25,480 nucleotides of DNA from Treponema sp. (GCA_016293495.1 JAEDED010000029.1:1-25480), one strand, 5' to 3'. Numbered from the stretch's first letter, positions 14,796-21,831 are shown. Program-made: numbers and translations. Notes: a model not told the origin generated them from the letters alone.

Positions 14796-15779
14796 TTAAA
14801 GGATTTTCGAAAATTCCTTTACAATTTCTGGAATCAAGGTATCAAGTTTACCGTCACGGCTCATACCGGAAGCATTTTTGTGTCCGCCGCCGCCAAAATG
14901 ACTTGCAACAACGCTTACATCAACTGCATCACGGCTTCTAAATCCTGCAGTACAGGAATGATCTGTTTCCTGTCTTACAAATACAACGGCTTCTACGCCT
15001 TCGCACGAAAGCATAGCCTGGTAGAACATATCAGAGTCACGGCCTTCCTGACCATAGCGTTTTGTATCTTCCATTGTTTCGTAGGCTACGACAAGCTTTC
15101 CGTTACAGTAACGTTCTGCGTGTGCGATTGTAGTTCCTAAAAGCTTGCGGGTCGAGTAGGGTTTGCCGCCTGTGATTTTGTCATATATTTTGTTAGGATT
15201 TGCACCGGCAGTAACAAGGCGTGAAGCAAGCTCAAATACGTTGGCTGAATCTTCTCTGAGGAATCTGAAAAAGCCTGTGTCAGTTGAAAGGCCGAAGAAC
15301 AGAGTGTCAGCCGCTTTTTTATCAAGGGCTCCGACAATACCTTCGTAAAGCATCTGAACAAGGCAGCTTGCCGCAGGGCTTGATGAATCAATAATGCTTT
15401 TTGCCTCGTCTGCGCCTGTTGAAGTTTTGTGATGGTCAATGATGAATGTATCAAGCCCGTCAGTGTTTCCGACTTCGCCAAGGCGGCTGATTTCTGAACA
15501 GTCAACGATAATAAGACCAGTTTCGTTAATGTCCTGCTGTGACATAAAAGGAATTTCTGAAACGAAATGCTTTTCGTATTCTTTAGTTTCAGGACGTTTA
15601 AAAGGACCGTTGTTAACGATTGTAAATGGCTTTTTTAAGTATTCAAGGATATAAGATACGCCCAATGATGACGAAATACAGTCACCATCAGGGTCTTTGT
15701 GTCCCACAATAATGAAGTTACTGTGGGAATTTACAAATGTCTTGAATGAGTTAATCTGAGATGCAGTGATAATTTTCAT
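14796..15779 (-). CDS. nrnA: NrnA-type oligoribonuclease / pAp phosphatase (DHH-DHHA1)
   Basis: 327 residues of the DHH phosphoesterase superfamily. NrnA degrades 2-5-nt RNAs (nanoRNA) to mononucleotides and converts 3'-phosphoadenosine 5'-phosphate to AMP in the cytoplasm. Motifs: GHKDPDGD at 26-33, IVDCSE at 91-96, the DHH signature DHHKTS at 115-120, LSTDTGFFRF near 174-183, and the DHHA1 GGGGHKNASG at 296-305. All metal ligands are visible. Its ATG overlaps the stop of the upstream exported-protein gene by one base, so translation is coupled. NrnA-type enzymes also finish c-di-GMP turnover (pGpG), which may matter beside a PilZ receptor. Confidence 0.94.
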   Translation of the reverse strand: MKIITASQINSFKTFVNSHSNFIIVGHKDPDGDCISSSLGVSYILEYLKKPFTIVNNGPFKRPETKEYEKHFVSEIPFMSQQDINETGLIIVDCSEISRLGEVGNTDGLDTFIIDHHKTSTGADEAKSIIDSSSPAASCLVQMLYEGIVGALDKKAADTLFFGLSTDTGFFRFLREDSANVFELASRLVTAGANPNKIYDKITGGKPYSTRKLLGTTIAHAERYCNGKLVVAYETMEDTKRYGQEGRDSDMFYQAMLSCEGVEAVVFVRQETDHSCTAGFRSRDAVDVSVVASHFGGGGHKNASGMSRDGKLDTLIPEIVKEFSKIL

Positions 15780-16204
15780 TATCTTAATTCAAGTTCAATT
15801 GAGTCTTTTTCTGATTTATCAACTTTAGTATCGTTAATAACACCCCAGATTTTGTTTGTATGATCAACAGGAACAGTAAGAATTACTTTGTGAAAAGCAT
15901 TGTCTTTCTTAACGATAGTAATGAATGGATTCATTTTTGCAGGTAAATCTCTGATAGAAAGCTTACGTGGTGTGTCTTTCTTCCAGTTTGCCCATGTTTT
16001 TGGAATTGTTACTGTGCCGATTTTAGCACCATATTTTCCGTAAAGAACAACATAAAAATCTCTTGAATCAAGAACCTTATAGACAGGTGCTGTCTGGTAA
16101 GTAATATCAGCTGTATTGTGTCCGCTTTTCTTTTCTTCTGCAAGGGCAGGGAGTGCGAGCATTACACAAATTGCTGTAAAAAGAATTCCTTTCTTAAAGT
16201 TCAT
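15779..16204 (-). CDS. Small exported protein of unknown function
   Basis: 141 residues with a clear Sec signal peptide: MNFKKG, a hydrophobic core, and PALA before EE at 22/23. There is no lipobox cysteine. The mature part (about 119 residues) is basic, beta-strand-rich and has no membrane segment, so a periplasmic location is likely; I do not recognise a domain. It has a GGAGG ribosome-binding site and a consensus promoter upstream, and its stop overlaps the nrnA start, making it the first gene of that operon. Confidence 0.75.
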   Translation of the reverse strand: MNFKKGILFTAICVMLALPALAEEKKSGHNTADITYQTAPVYKVLDSRDFYVVLYGKYGAKIGTVTIPKTWANWKKDTPRKLSIRDLPAKMNPFITIVKKDNAFHKVILTVPVDHTNKIWGVINDTKVDKSEKDSIELELR

Positions 16205-16254
16205 AAAAAAACCTCCATGTAAAAAGCAACTTTTACAAGTTTATAAGTATTAAT

Positions 16255-16283
16255 ATTATAAAGCACTTATTGGTAACTGTAAA
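16255..16283 (-). promoter_or_regulatory. Sigma-70 promoter of exported protein-nrnA operon
   Basis: On the - strand TTTACA (16283-16278), 17-nt spacer, TATAAT (16260-16255): 11 of 12 consensus positions. Initiation near 16248 gives a leader of about 43 nt. Confidence 0.82.
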
Positions 16284-16428
16284 GTAATAAATTCTCTTTA
16301 TTTCAATATTATGTATTAAAAACAGGGAAGAAATTAAAACGAAATATCTGGTAAATATAAAAATATTTTTGAAATATAAAAATAGTCAGAAAATTTTGTT
16401 AAACAAAACAGAAATTTTATTTAAATAC

Positions 16429-16464
16429 AAAAAAGGCGAATCCCTTACGAGATCCGCCTTTTTT
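16429..16464 (-). terminator. Intrinsic terminator of outer-membrane gene A
   Basis: On the - strand GGCGGATCTC, loop GTAA, GGGATTCGCC flanked by A and T runs; 8 of 10 stem pairs form. It lies 24 nt after the stop codon at 16488. The GGCGAA/TTCGCC stem recurs after the two + strand barrel genes (21738 and 25123), so the terminators are related. A and T runs on both sides could make it bidirectional. Confidence 0.85.
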
Positions 16465-16487
16465 GTAGAATTAATCTAGTCTAGGAA

Positions 16488-17543
16488 TTAGAACCAGTAT
16501 TCAACACGTACAGGAATCTGCCATGCGAATGTTGAATCTCCATCAATGAGGAAGTCGTATTTTCCAGCAGCTCCAGCTTCAGACTGTGTAACACCCTGGA
16601 ATCCAAGACCGATAAGACCGTTAGAGAATCCTTTTGTTACACCAGCAAGGAAAGAAAAGCTGTTAGTATCATTTACTGTGTTGAAACGAACATCAGCATT
16701 TACACCAATTCCGTTTCCAAAATCAAAGTCTGCACCTACACCAGCTGTAACGTCTGCTGTGCTGTCTGTAAAACCTACATTTACGAGAGCGTGTGCTTTA
16801 ACCATTCCGAATCCATAAGCACCGTAAGCAGCGATTTTGATTTCTTTTCCAGATTCTGTAGGGAAGAATGCACCTACTGAAAGAGCAAGACCGTCAACTG
16901 CTTTCAAGTCGAATGCAGCGTTAACTGTTTTTGTAGCTCCGATATACTGAGCGCGAACAAGTCCAACACCAGCGATATCGTAACCAGCAGCATACTGTCC
17001 TTCTTTGAAGATGTCTTCTGCTTTAGATCCGTCAGCTTTGAGTGCAGCTTCAATCAAAAGTCCGTCAACAGGTGTTACTTTAACGATAGCACCTTTAACC
17101 TGACTATTTTTACCATCACCAACACGGCTGAATGTCAAGTCTTCACCCATACTAGCCATTTTTGAGTTACGAAGCCAGTTGAATGCACCAAAACATCCGT
17201 CACCACGAAGAGTGTTGTCCTGAACTTTACCAACCTGAACTTCAAGGAATGACCATGGTTTTACCCAGATGAACTGTGTATCACCAGCACCGATTCCACC
17301 TTTATCTCCGTTCATATCAATGTTGAAACCAACATTTTCTGATTCTGCGTGGATAGAAATACCAATACGTGGTCCCTGTACAGTATCCCATGCCCATGAT
17401 GGAGCAGAAAATCCAACTACGTCAGTTCCCTTTCCAGCTACAGGAGCCCAAATACCACGACCCCATGCGCCAATTCCTACACCAGCGAATGCACTGCTAG
17501 CTGCCAATGCGATTGCTGCGATTGTTCCTACGATTTTTTTCAT
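16488..17543 (-). CDS. Outer-membrane beta-barrel (porin-like) protein A
   Basis: 351 residues. Signal peptide MKKIVGTIAAIALAASSAFA (1-20), then a Gly/aromatic-rich sequence of alternating strands with no long hydrophobic segment, ending VRVEYWF; a terminal Phe is the usual outer-membrane assembly signal. Mature start GVGIGAWGRGIWAPV and the later ESENVGFNIDMNGD and VQVGKVQDNTLRG stretches are shared with protein D (24069), so A and D form one subfamily. Probable major surface porin; substrate unknown. The Shine-Dalgarno sequence, start and signal peptide DNA are identical to B, C and D over 78 nt. No clear promoter was found. Confidence 0.82.
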   Translation of the reverse strand: MKKIVGTIAAIALAASSAFAGVGIGAWGRGIWAPVAGKGTDVVGFSAPSWAWDTVQGPRIGISIHAESENVGFNIDMNGDKGGIGAGDTQFIWVKPWSFLEVQVGKVQDNTLRGDGCFGAFNWLRNSKMASMGEDLTFSRVGDGKNSQVKGAIVKVTPVDGLLIEAALKADGSKAEDIFKEGQYAAGYDIAGVGLVRAQYIGATKTVNAAFDLKAVDGLALSVGAFFPTESGKEIKIAAYGAYGFGMVKAHALVNVGFTDSTADVTAGVGADFDFGNGIGVNADVRFNTVNDTNSFSFLAGVTKGFSNGLIGLGFQGVTQSEAGAAGKYDFLIDGDSTFAWQIPVRVEYWF

Positions 17544-17557
17544 TATGAAAAAACCTC
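17480..17557 (-). repeat. 78-nt start cassette, copy A
   Basis: GAGG (ribosome-binding site), the palindrome TTTTTTCATAATGAAAAAA containing the ATG, and the whole signal-peptide sequence to GCTGGTG. It is base-for-base identical to 19648-19725, 20562-20639 and 24055-24132, while the flanks differ. Confidence 0.95.
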
Positions 17558-17591
17558 GATTTAATTTTTACATTTTTTATTTAGGGTAGGA

Positions 17592-17625
17592 ACAAAAATA
17601 AGGGGCCCTCATTGCTGAAGACCCT
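17592..17625 (-). terminator. Weak terminator-like hairpin in the leader of gene A
   Basis: On the - strand GGGTCT (17624-17619), 10-nt loop, GGGCCC (17608-17603), 6 bp with two G-T pairs, followed by CCTTATTTTTG. It sits about 60 nt upstream of the gene A start, with no - strand gene directly before it. It may be an attenuator or a relic. Confidence 0.3.
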
Positions 17626-17714
17626 CTGTTATGAAAATATAACAATTTTCACTTTTTAGTTAAAAAAGATTTTATTTTTTGTTGTAAAAAATAATAAAAT
17701 AATGTAAATTAAAA

Positions 17715-17904
17715 TCAATAAGTCCTTGCCATTCAAGGCGACAAATAACTTGAGTATTTGTTAGGCGTTTTAACATAATTTCATCGTGTTCAGAAGCGGT
17801 GGGTTATTAGTCTTATAAGGGTTTGTCGTTTACCACAACTGAACTTAGGCATTTGCTGAAAGAAAATGACACAAAAGCTCTGCGAATGGCGCAGAGCTTT
17901 TTTT
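17715..17904 (+). ncRNA. Candidate structured small RNA with its own terminator
   Basis: A 190-nt stretch with no ORF of its own ends in the strong terminator at 17873-17904. Visible helices: CCTTG/CAAGG near 17724-17738; ACAAATA/TATTTGT near 17741-17761; and a long imperfect hairpin in which TTTCA, GTTCAG and GTGG (17780-17802) pair in order with CCAC, CTGAAC and TGAAA (17833-17860). A loose promoter, TTGTAA-N17-TAAATT, may precede it. I considered 6S RNA because of the length and long hairpin but see no diagnostic sequence; tmRNA, SRP RNA and RNase P RNA motifs are absent. Its start is approximate. Confidence 0.4.
17873..17904 (+). terminator. Intrinsic terminator upstream of the PBECR4-like gene
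   Basis: Perfect 12-bp stem AAAAGCTCTGCG / CGCAGAGCTTTT with loop AATGG, continuing into a 7-T run. It faces the + strand and ends 16 nt before the TTG start at 17920. Something transcribed from the left must use it; the only candidate is the RNA at 17715-17904. Confidence 0.9.
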
Positions 17905-17919
17905 ATTGAGGTGGAAATT

Positions 17920-18507
17920 TTGACTAAAATATTAGATGCTATTAATTCATTTGATAAGCTTCTTGATACTGAATATATTTTTGTACTCGGAAGAAAAAAT
18001 AAAAGTATTGAATTACATATTTATTTTGAAAAAAGTCATTTCTATCATCTTGCTGGTTTTCAATATTTAACAGACATTGCTAATCTTCATGTAAACCGGG
18101 AAAAAGTTTATAACAATATTAAATCTGGTAATATAAAACCAGAATTATTAACCTCTTCAGTTCATTACGGAGAAATATCTGAAAGAATAGATTTCTTAAA
18201 ATTTATTGAAATGATTTTTGAATCAAATAAAACAGTATTCCGATATAATTCGGCATTGCAAGTTTTTTCATTAATCGAAGCAGATTTTCTTTTAAAAACA
18301 GATGTAAAAAAAAGAAATGTTTTTACTTTTTTGAAAAAAGATAAAAATGGAAAGTATTTCTGTAAATCTTTTTTTCCTCAGTTAGATAAAGACTATTCAG
18401 AAAAACAGGCAGTATGGACAGTATTATTGAAAAAGAAAATTACAAAGTCCACTGGAACTGAACAACTTCTTTATTGCCATCCAAATTATAAAATAATCAA
18501 CGGTTAA
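17920..18507 (+). CDS. PBECR4-like nuclease-domain protein
   Basis: 195 residues from a TTG at 17920, chosen because GAGGTGG ends five bases before it; the in-frame ATG at 17866 would put the terminator hairpin inside the gene. Residues 19-55 (TEYIFVLGRKNKSIELHIYF .. HFYHLAGFQYLTDI) match my memory of the PBECR4 family (phage Barnase-EndoU-colicin E5/D-RelE-like nucleases), followed by a helical stretch and a basic C-terminal part with FFPQLDKDY. Such proteins are predicted RNases of mobile elements and conflict systems. It has no signal peptide, is AT-richer than the flanking barrel genes, and stands alone with no obvious antitoxin. Confidence 0.6.
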   Translation: MTKILDAINSFDKLLDTEYIFVLGRKNKSIELHIYFEKSHFYHLAGFQYLTDIANLHVNREKVYNNIKSGNIKPELLTSSVHYGEISERIDFLKFIEMIFESNKTVFRYNSALQVFSLIEADFLLKTDVKKRNVFTFLKKDKNGKYFCKSFFPQLDKDYSEKQAVWTVLLKKKITKSTGTEQLLYCHPNYKIING

Positions 18508-18535
18508 ATTAATTTACTTTTTTAATTAACGACAG

Positions 18536-18566
18536 TAAAAAAATGGGCGCCTCTTTCGAGACGCCC
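18536..18566 (-). terminator. Intrinsic terminator of outer-membrane gene B
   Basis: On the - strand GGGCGTCTC, tetraloop GAAA, GAGGCGCCC (9 bp including one T-G pair), then ATTTTTTT. It lies 42 nt after the gene B stop codon and also sits just past the + strand PBECR4-like gene. Confidence 0.92.
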
Positions 18567-18607
18567 GATATAAGATTTTAAGTCAAGTTTACACTAGACT
18601 GTAAATC

Positions 18608-19711
18608 TTAGAAGAAGCACTGTACGCGAACTGGTACTGCAACTGTGAAGTCAGAAGCCTTGAAGTCACGGATAGCTGTCTTCATAGCACCCTGAACAGC
18701 TACACCGAGTGTACCGTTAGCAATGCCTTTGTCCAACCATGCAGCGAATGCGATTTCTGGGTCATTGTTTACGTCTTTCTGGAATTTCTGTGCGTAACGT
18801 ACATCAGCACCACAAGAAAGTCCGTTTCCGAGGTCAACACCGATTCCAGCACCAGCAGCTACTTTTGTTTCACCGTTTTCTGCTGTAGGAATTACGATCT
18901 GAGCGTTAACGTTTGCGTTAACTGCGCCAAATGGCATACCCCAGAAGAGTCCTACTGTTACAGGAGCTTTGTCTGCTGTGTCAAAGAATACACCAGCATC
19001 TAATGTCATGTTTTCAACAGCTTTTACAGATACAGCAGCGTTGATAACCTGTTTGTCATCACCTTTTCCGATGTACTGAGCTTTGATCTGCATGATACCA
19101 GGGATTGTATATCCAACCTGAGCCTGGAGATTCTTAGCGATGTATTCCCATGTCTGTGGCTGATAAGCATTAATTAATGTGTAATTATTGTCAGAACCTG
19201 CTGTACCGATTTTGAGACCAGCAGCAATGTGAAGACCTTCGATTGGATCCAACATTACGATTGCACCAGCGAGTGGCTGATAAGCACCAGCGAGTGGGTT
19301 TTCACAAATACGTGTGAATGTAAGATCTTCACCAAGGATGTTACCTGGACGGAGCCAGTCCCATGTACCGAAACAAGCGTTTCCACGGAGTGTGTCATCG
19401 AATGACTGTCCGATCTGAACTTTCAACCAAGAAGCTGGTTTAACCCAGATGTAAGCGTTATCATTAACTGCAACGCCACCACCGTCAAATTTAACGTCAG
19501 CTACAACACCAACATCTTCTGAAGCTGCTGAGAAAGAAGCTCCGATACGAGGTGCGTTACCCCATGAAGTTGAAATGTCTGCTTTTGCTTTTCCATCATA
19601 AGCAAATGGTGTGAAGAATGCTCTATTAAAGCCCATTCCAAAGTTTGCACCAGCGAATGCACTGCTAGCTGCCAATGCGATTGCTGCGATTGTTCCTACG
19701 ATTTTTTTCAT
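18608..19711 (-). CDS. Outer-membrane beta-barrel (porin-like) protein B
   Basis: 367 residues: signal peptide 1-20, then ANFGMGFNRAFFTPFAYDGKAKADI and an alternating-strand barrel ending PVRVQCFF. It is close to protein C: the first 76 codons are identical in DNA, and differences (small indels and substitutions) lie mainly in the middle, e.g. NYTLINAYQPQTWEYI against a shorter stretch in C. Shared features include LRGNACFGTWDWLRPGNILGEDLTFTR and SCGADVRY. Located in the outer membrane, likely a major porin. A strong promoter (19763-19791) drives it in this orientation, so B is predicted to be the expressed member of the B/C pair. Confidence 0.85.
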   Translation of the reverse strand: MKKIVGTIAAIALAASSAFAGANFGMGFNRAFFTPFAYDGKAKADISTSWGNAPRIGASFSAASEDVGVVADVKFDGGGVAVNDNAYIWVKPASWLKVQIGQSFDDTLRGNACFGTWDWLRPGNILGEDLTFTRICENPLAGAYQPLAGAIVMLDPIEGLHIAAGLKIGTAGSDNNYTLINAYQPQTWEYIAKNLQAQVGYTIPGIMQIKAQYIGKGDDKQVINAAVSVKAVENMTLDAGVFFDTADKAPVTVGLFWGMPFGAVNANVNAQIVIPTAENGETKVAAGAGIGVDLGNGLSCGADVRYAQKFQKDVNNDPEIAFAAWLDKGIANGTLGVAVQGAMKTAIRDFKASDFTVAVPVRVQCFF

Positions 19712-19725
19712 TATGAAAAAACCTC
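19484..19725. repeat. 242-bp perfect inverted repeat, left arm
   Basis: Reverse complement of 20562-20803, compared base by base with no mismatch found. It spans the ribosome-binding site of gene B to codon 76. Similarity continues at a lower level through the whole gene and its 3' flank to about 18574. Confidence 0.95.
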
Positions 19726-19762
19726 CTTATTTTTTTTACGACTTTTACAAGCCGATAATACT

Positions 19763-19791
19763 AGCATAATATCGAACTATTACGTTGTCAA
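19763..19791 (-). promoter_or_regulatory. Strong sigma-70 promoter facing gene B, inside the putative invertible segment
   Basis: On the - strand TTGACA (19791-19786), 17-nt spacer, TATGCT (19768-19763). The -35 is perfect and the -10 matches 4 of 6. The leader is about 45 nt. A 19-nt T-rich tract (10 T, G, 8 T) abuts the -35 on its upstream side and reads as an A-tract UP-type element on the - strand. Confidence 0.82.
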
Positions 19792-19883
19792 GTTTTTTTT
19801 TTGTTTTTTTTAGATGTGTAAATTTTACTATTTTTTGTCTATTTTATTACAAAAATTCACCAAAAAGGAGTGCAAAAAAAAAT

Positions 19884-20489
19884 ATGATTTACGGGTACAT
19901 CCGGGTCAGCACTGACAAACAGACTGTTGAAAATCAGAGATTTGAGATTATTAATTATGCTCAGAAAAAAGGGTTCTGCATTGATTCCTGGATTGAGGAA
20001 ACTATAAGCGGAACAAAAAGTCCCTGCAAGCGACGACTTGGTCTTCTGCTTGAAACTGTTCAGAGCGGAGACATAATCATTTGTTCCGAGCTATCAAGAC
20101 TTGGTCGAAGCCTTCTGATGATCATGTCAATTCTTAATTTATTAATGGAAAAACAATGCGTTGTTTACACTATTAAAGACAACTACATTCTTGGAGATGA
20201 CATTCAGTCAAAGGTTCTCGCCTTTGCGTTCGGACTTAGTGCAGAAATTGAACGGAACCTTATCAGCCAGAGAACTACCGAAGCCTTAAAACGAAAGAAG
20301 GCAATGGGAACAGTTCTAGGCCGTCCAAAGGGAATTGCAAAATATGTAAAGCTTTCAAGCAGTAAAGAATTAATTCAGGAACTTCTGGCCTTCAGAATTC
20401 CTAAAGCAAAAATTGCAAGAACTTTCAATGTTTCAACTCCGACTTTATATAACTTTATTGAAAGATATTCCCTTTACGTTCCTGATTGA
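19884..20489 (+). CDS. Small serine recombinase (resolvase/invertase family)
   Basis: 201 residues from the ATG at 19884 (MIYGYIRVSTDKQ); AAGGAG at 19865-19870 lies 13 bases upstream, rather far. The catalytic domain (1-about 125) has the nucleophile Ser9 in YIRVST, SGTKSP near 42-47, and SRLGRSL at 71-77 with both active-site arginines; Ser71 replaces the more common Asp. The long E helix (AEIERNLISQRTTEALKRKK, 120-139) is followed by GRPKG and a C-terminal helix-turn-helix (about 160-195). This size and order match Hin/Gin/Pin invertases and Tn3 resolvases. It is the only gene between two inverted, near-identical outer-membrane genes, so a DNA invertase acting on them is the natural reading. 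Confidence 0.92.
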   Translation: MIYGYIRVSTDKQTVENQRFEIINYAQKKGFCIDSWIEETISGTKSPCKRRLGLLLETVQSGDIIICSELSRLGRSLLMIMSILNLLMEKQCVVYTIKDNYILGDDIQSKVLAFAFGLSAEIERNLISQRTTEALKRKKAMGTVLGRPKGIAKYVKLSSSKELIQELLAFRIPKAKIARTFNVSTPTLYNFIERYSLYVPD

Positions 20490-20561
20490 ATCAGTTTTGC
20501 TGCCGATTAAAGCTGATATTTTTCGGATAAACTGTGAAAGCGAATGCATAAAATTTATACC

Positions 20562-20803
20562 GAGGTTTTTTCATAATGAAAAAAATCGTAGGAACAATCG
20601 CAGCAATCGCATTGGCAGCTAGCAGTGCATTCGCTGGTGCAAACTTTGGAATGGGCTTTAATAGAGCATTCTTCACACCATTTGCTTATGATGGAAAAGC
20701 AAAAGCAGACATTTCAACTTCATGGGGTAACGCACCTCGTATCGGAGCTTCTTTCTCAGCAGCTTCAGAAGATGTTGGTGTTGTAGCTGACGTTAAATTT
20801 GAC
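20562..20803. repeat. 242-bp perfect inverted repeat, right arm
   Basis: Reverse complement of 19484-19725. It spans the ribosome-binding site of gene C to codon 76. The 836 bp between the arms (19726-20561) hold the recombinase and the gene B promoter. Confidence 0.95.
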
Positions 20804-21655
20804 AACGGTGGTGTAGCAGTTAATGATAACGCTTACATCTGGGTAAAACCAGCTTCTTGGTTGAAAATTCAGATTGGACAGTCATTCGATGATACACTCC
20901 GTGGAAACGCTTGTTTCGGAACATGGGACTGGCTCCGTCCAGGTAACATCCTTGGTGAAGATCTCACATTCACACGTGTTTGTAATAACCCACTTAGCGG
21001 TGCATATGAATCTCTCCAAGGTGCAATCGTAATGGTTGATCCAATTGAAGGTCTCCATGTTTCAGCTGGTTTGAAAATCGCAGGTTACAATGCTCAGACT
21101 TGGGAAAATGTTGCAAAGAACATTCAGGTTCAGGCTGGATACACAATCCCAGACGTAATGCAGATCAAAGCTCAGTGGATTGGAAACGGTGCTAACGGTG
21201 GTGTTGTAAACGCTGCAGTAGCTCTCAAAGCTGTTGAAGGTATGACTCTTGATGTTGGTGCATTCTACAACACAGCTTCTACTGCTGCACAGCCAGTTAC
21301 AATTTCTGCATTCTGGGGAATGGGATTTGATGCACTTTCAGTTAACGTAAACGCAAAAGTTGATCTTGCAAAAGATGCTGATAATGCTACTAAAGTTGCT
21401 GCTGGTGCTGGTGTAGGATATGACTTCGGAAACGGACTTTCTTGTGGTGCTGACGTACGTTACTCACAGGATTTCCAGAAAGACGTAAACAATGACCCAA
21501 AAATTGCATTCGCTGCATGGTTGGATAAAGGCATCGCTAACGGTACACTCGGTGTAGCTGTTCAGGGTGCTTTGAAGACATCTGTTCGTGACTTCGGCAG
21601 TGATACAACTGACTTCACAATCGCTGTTCCAGTTCGCGTACAGTGCTTCTTCTAA
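20576..21655 (+). CDS. Outer-membrane beta-barrel (porin-like) protein C
   Basis: 359 residues: signal peptide 1-20, barrel ending PVRVQCFF. Near-identical to B at the N-terminus (codons 1-76 identical in DNA), at LRGNACFGTWDWLRPGNILGEDLTFTR and at the C-terminus, with divergence in loops near residues 140-180 and 240-285. It starts 87 nt after the recombinase stop. The 72 nt upstream of the repeat hold no convincing -35/-10 pair, so in this orientation C is either silent or read through from the recombinase gene. Terminated at 21696-21724. Confidence 0.85.
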   Translation: MKKIVGTIAAIALAASSAFAGANFGMGFNRAFFTPFAYDGKAKADISTSWGNAPRIGASFSAASEDVGVVADVKFDNGGVAVNDNAYIWVKPASWLKIQIGQSFDDTLRGNACFGTWDWLRPGNILGEDLTFTRVCNNPLSGAYESLQGAIVMVDPIEGLHVSAGLKIAGYNAQTWENVAKNIQVQAGYTIPDVMQIKAQWIGNGANGGVVNAAVALKAVEGMTLDVGAFYNTASTAAQPVTISAFWGMGFDALSVNVNAKVDLAKDADNATKVAAGAGVGYDFGNGLSCGADVRYSQDFQKDVNNDPKIAFAAWLDKGIANGTLGVAVQGALKTSVRDFGSDTTDFTIAVPVRVQCFF

Positions 21656-21695
21656 GATTTACAGTCTAGTGTAAGCTTGACTTAAAATCTTAATT

Positions 21696-21724
21696 GAGGG
21701 TCTCTTCGGAGGCCCTCTTTTTTT
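21696..21724 (+). terminator. Intrinsic terminator of outer-membrane gene C
   Basis: GAGGGTCTC, loop TTCG, GAGGCCCTC (9 bp, one T-G pair) and a 7-T run. The 40 nt between stop codon and stem nearly repeat the 3' flank of gene B, so the B/C duplication extends to this point while the terminator stems differ in sequence. Confidence 0.93.
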
Positions 21725-21737
21725 GTGTAAAGAAATT

Positions 21738-21773
21738 AAAGGCGAACCCTATATCTAGAGTTCGCCTTTTTTT
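21738..21773. terminator. Second, probably bidirectional terminator between gene C and the Rpn gene
   Basis: AAAGGCGAAC / GTTCGCCTTT with a 12-nt loop and a T run on the + strand; on the - strand it ends the convergent Rpn gene 59 nt after its stop. The same stem occurs at 25123-25157 in the duplicate unit. Confidence 0.85.
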
Positions 21774-21831
21774 ACAATGAAGTAACAATCTTTAACCTTA
21801 AAATATTTGATAAAATTAGTTTACTTTATAA

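Larger units (their letters stand above)
17544..17919. other. 376-nt intergenic region: leader of gene A, candidate RNA gene
   Basis: From the left: the leader of gene A with a weak terminator-like hairpin (17592-17625); a 7-bp inverted repeat TGAAAAT/ATTTTCA near 17632-17651; an A/T-rich stretch (17650-17715) that may hold a promoter for the + strand; then a structured stretch ending in a strong + strand terminator (17873-17904) just before the PBECR4-like gene. Confidence 0.6.

Noticed and set aside
17866..17919. ATG start of the PBECR4-like gene at 17866
   Set aside because: These codons encode the terminator stem and T run; a TTG with a good ribosome-binding site follows at 17920.
19751..19758. 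GCCGATAA on the + strand as a sigma-28 promoter for the recombinase
   Set aside because: No TAAA-type -35 box lies at the required distance upstream.
19785..19883. Upstream extension of the recombinase frame
   Set aside because: It is a T-rich sequence translating to Phe runs and overlaps the gene B promoter; the conserved serine-recombinase start is at 19884.
19484..20803. Composite transposon formed by the inverted outer-membrane genes and the recombinase
   Set aside because: The inverted arms are functional gene 5' ends, no target-site duplication or transposase-type gene is visible, and small serine recombinases of this type invert or resolve rather than transpose.
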